Below are positions 52,544 to 53,979 of a stretch of DNA of 53,979 nucleotides, piece after piece. Under the pieces are notes generated by a model that saw only the letters and a list, made by a program, of their open reading frames with translations, had not been told where the DNA came from and searched no databases. The position numbers were made by a program, and so were the translations under genes. The DNA comes from Neobacillus cucumis. Lineage in GTDB: Bacteria; Bacillota; Bacilli; Bacillales_B; DSM-18226. Location: NCBI RefSeq assembly GCF_023715505.1, contig NZ_JAMBOH010000033.1, forward strand, positions 1-53,979. Direction: 5' to 3'. How positions within the stretch are numbered: position 1 is the stretch's first letter; the number at the start of each line of letters is the position of its first letter.

Positions 52544-53239
52544 TTATTTTCGTATATTAATGTCAATTTCCCTTTGCCTATCCAAAGTAATAACAATGTC
52601 GGCCATTCCAACAAATAATCCATTATCCACAACACCAGGTATGAGATTTAGATCTCTCTCTATCTCTCCAGGATGGGTAATCTTTTGGAAGCTGCAATCA
52701 AAAATATAATTCCCATTATCTGTTTGATATAGACCGCCATTGTTTTGCCGCAGCTTTGGTGAACCGCCAAGTGTTTCCAAATATTTTCGTGTCATTTCCA
52801 TGCCAAAAGGCACCACTTCTACGGGAAGTGGGAAAACTCCTAATGTATTGACCAGCTTGTGTGAGTCGGCGACAACAATAAATGTTTTAGCTGCTTTGGC
52901 GATGATTTTCTCTCTTAAAAGGGCACCTCCGCCGCCTTTAATAAGGTCTAAATCAGGGTTTACTTCGTCGGCTCCATCTATCGCCACATCAATATGGTCT
53001 ATTTCTTTAAACGATGCCAATGGAATACCTAACTCTCTAGCTAATTTTTCCGTCTGGATGGAAGTTGGAATGCCTTTTATAGTGAGACCTTGTTGAACTA
53101 ATCTTCCTAGTTTAGTGATCGTATAAAATACAGTTGAACCCGTCCCAAGTCCAACGACCATTCCATCTTTTACATAATCGGCCGCTTTTTCTCCGACTGC
53201 TTTTTTCTCATTCAAGGAAGTTTTGCCCCTTTCATTCAA
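52544..53239 (-). CDS. rpiA: Ribose-5-phosphate isomerase A
   Basis: A 231-aa isomerase that converts ribose-5-P to ribulose-5-P. The active-site loop VGLGTGSTVFYTI (about 29-41), DVAIDGADEVNPDLDLIKGGGGALLREKI (about 86-114) and VVADSHKLVNTLG are all present, with length typical for RpiA. The first ATG lies in a TCTAGGAC context; a TTG eight codons later, with AAAGGGG upstream, is a credible alternative start, giving MNEKKAVGEKAADYV. It supplies the substrates for transketolase and transaldolase encoded beside it. Confidence 0.93.
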   Translation of the reverse strand: MNERGKTSLNEKKAVGEKAADYVKDGMVVGLGTGSTVFYTITKLGRLVQQGLTIKGIPTSIQTEKLARELGIPLASFKEIDHIDVAIDGADEVNPDLDLIKGGGGALLREKIIAKAAKTFIVVADSHKLVNTLGVFPLPVEVVPFGMEMTRKYLETLGGSPKLRQNNGGLYQTDNGNYIFDCSFQKITHPGEIERDLNLIPGVVDNGLFVGMADIVITLDRQREIDINIRK

Positions 53240-53400
53240 GTCCTAGAGATATCAAACTTGTCTATTTAATTTAACCTTTGTTTCTTAATTGTTCCTTTGC
53301 AACTGGTGTGTACTTTACACAAGAACAATAATTTATGCGAAAATAACATATATTAAAGATAAACTTTTCTATAAGGTGAAATAAAGCATCTGACTCTTAT
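53240..53400. other. Intergenic region upstream of rpiA
   Basis: No gene seen. A GTGTGTACTTTACAC palindromic stretch (about 53304-53318) is near the expected rpiA promoter, but no clear -35/-10 pair was found. Confidence 0.4.
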
Positions 53401-53414
53401 TGGCGAGGCAACAA

Positions 53415-53656
53415 ATGCAACTCATGAAAAATGGCACCTCTTCAGCTGATAGGGCAGGCAAATTGTGAGAAGCAATTGTTTTTCCTGTCATGGTCAAAAC
53501 CTTTAAGGCGCTGCAGGTCCAACTTTAACAAAAATAGGCTCTTAGTATTCACAAAGTGTGATATATCTTAACCACGGAAGAAATGTGATGCCTTCTGGCG
53601 TCATTTCCCCTGATCAAGCAAAGATTGTTTCAGAGTGGCTGGCTCAGAAAACGTAA
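53415..53656 (+). pseudogene. Decayed small cytochrome c gene (c-551/CccB-like)
   Basis: A single frame from 53465 to 53656 encodes a recognisable cytochrome c: NCFSCHGQNL (CxxCH haem motif), then GAAGPTLTKIG, and the C-terminal MPSGVISPDQAKIVSEWLA with the axial Met. Two in-frame stops interrupt it: TAA at 53504 where Lys is expected, and TAG at 53543 within the usual GSKYS. Upstream, TSSADRAGK in another frame looks like the linker before the haem motif, implying a single-base frameshift near 53461. No signal peptide or lipobox remains. Family: membrane-bound small c-type cytochromes of Bacillaceae respiratory chains. Confidence 0.75.
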
Positions 53657-53858
53657 TAAACAATAAAAGGAATTACCTTTAAGAAAATTCAAAAAACAGT
53701 GGATTTTTTATCACCCACCGTTTGTTCCCCATGCTAACTTTCCTCATTAATTTTTATGCGTTTCTATTATAATTAAATAAACCATCAAGGGTTTCCGGCT
53801 TTAGATTCTGATGATAATTACGATAAATAAAATCTTACTAACTTTTTTTTTTCTTACA
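53657..53858. other. AT-rich intergenic region
   Basis: No gene seen. AAACAGTGG and CCACCGTTT (53695-53727) form an imperfect hairpin just past the pseudogene stop, a plausible old terminator. Confidence 0.4.
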
Positions 53859-53891
53859 CGGCACAACTAACACAATGAATTAGTTGTGCCG
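53859..53891. repeat. Perfect 12-bp inverted repeat
   Basis: CGGCACAACTAA (53859-53870) and TTAGTTGTGCCG (53880-53891) surround a 9-nt loop. It overlaps the stop of the cut-off minus-strand frame. The T run lies on the wrong side for a standard terminator in either direction. Confidence 0.6.
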
Positions 53892-53979
53892 ATTCCATTT
53901 GCTTTCAATATTGATTAAATATGCATCTGGATCCTTTTTAAATCTTCTCTGTTTTGTGTGTTCATGTATTCGACTGTCC
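53880..53979 (-). CDS. 3' end of an unidentified gene (continues beyond the window)
   Basis: The minus strand is open from the window edge to TAA at 53880-53882, giving about 32 residues: a basic stretch HTKQRRFKKDPDAY, then LINIESKWNRHN. It is rich in Lys/Arg with an acidic/hydrophobic helix at the end, somewhat like small basic proteins of Bacillaceae, but too short to assign. It may be chance open frame. Confidence 0.35.
   Translation of the reverse strand, partial: DSRIHEHTKQRRFKKDPDAYLINIESKWNRHN

Noticed and set aside
53859..53891. Terminator at the right edge
   Set aside because: The T run is upstream of the stem on the plus strand, and A's follow on the minus strand, so it does not fit a Rho-independent terminator.

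Overview
The window looks like a chromosomal segment of a low-GC, aerobic, endospore-former-type Bacillaceae bacterium, most like Bacillus/Neobacillus. The evidence is gene content (YfmQ, YuiD, YjcF, CysP and HemY types, a complete AcoABCL/AcoR system, DUF3231), strong AGGAGG-type ribosome sites, Rho-independent terminators after most units, and GC-rich intergenic repeats typical of that group. No phage, complete insertion sequence, rRNA or CRISPR array was seen. Genes are mostly short independent units, dominated by the minus strand.

Layout. 0-7 kb: truncated haemoglobin, a DUF3231 protein, an SDR39U1-type epimerase with an unknown partner, a PAS-PAS-GGDEF-EAL protein, an isolated non-canonical tRNA-like gene with its own promoter and terminator, and a CysP-type permease. 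7-16 kb: acyl-CoA synthetase, an FAD monooxygenase/Dabb pair, a DUF2798-like membrane protein, a 52-bp tandem array, an AlkD-like gene behind a 55-aa ORF, a MITE-like element with target duplication, a YjcF-type acetyltransferase, a MATE exporter and YuiD, the last two separated by a Fur-like box. 16-27 kb: a polytopic membrane protein, YfmQ, a stand-alone HemY, a MocR regulator, malate:quinone oxidoreductase, MmcQ/YjbR and VOC proteins, a secreted 28-residue repeat protein, a membrane acyltransferase and PurU.

27-37.5 kb: a minus-strand cluster of peptide-type ABC importer (binding protein, two permeases, two ATPases), MFS exporter, D-amino-acid aminotransferase, a second PLP aminotransferase and a D-2-hydroxyacid dehydrogenase. 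It reads as an uptake and (D-)amino-acid conversion module. 38-41 kb: two transcription units (GNAT + DUF2306; VC0807-like + TetR) share matching palindromic operators, one filling the -35/-10 spacer. 41-49.5 kb: nitronate monooxygenase, then acoR and acoABCL for acetoin breakdown. acoA has a sigma-54 promoter and a nested inverted repeat upstream, and acoR has a sigma-A promoter overlapped by a consensus cre, so the circuit can be read from the DNA: CcpA limits acoR, and AcoR with sigma-54 drives acoABCL. 49.5-53.2 kb: transaldolase, transketolase and ribose-5-phosphate isomerase (non-oxidative pentose phosphate pathway). The right end holds a decayed cytochrome c gene and the 3' end of a cut-off gene.

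The most unusual item is the tRNA-like gene at 5891-5975: perfect acceptor and T stems, but an 8-bp anticodon-like stem, a 9-nt loop and no GG in the D-loop. Identifications were made by reading motifs; no database search was run.
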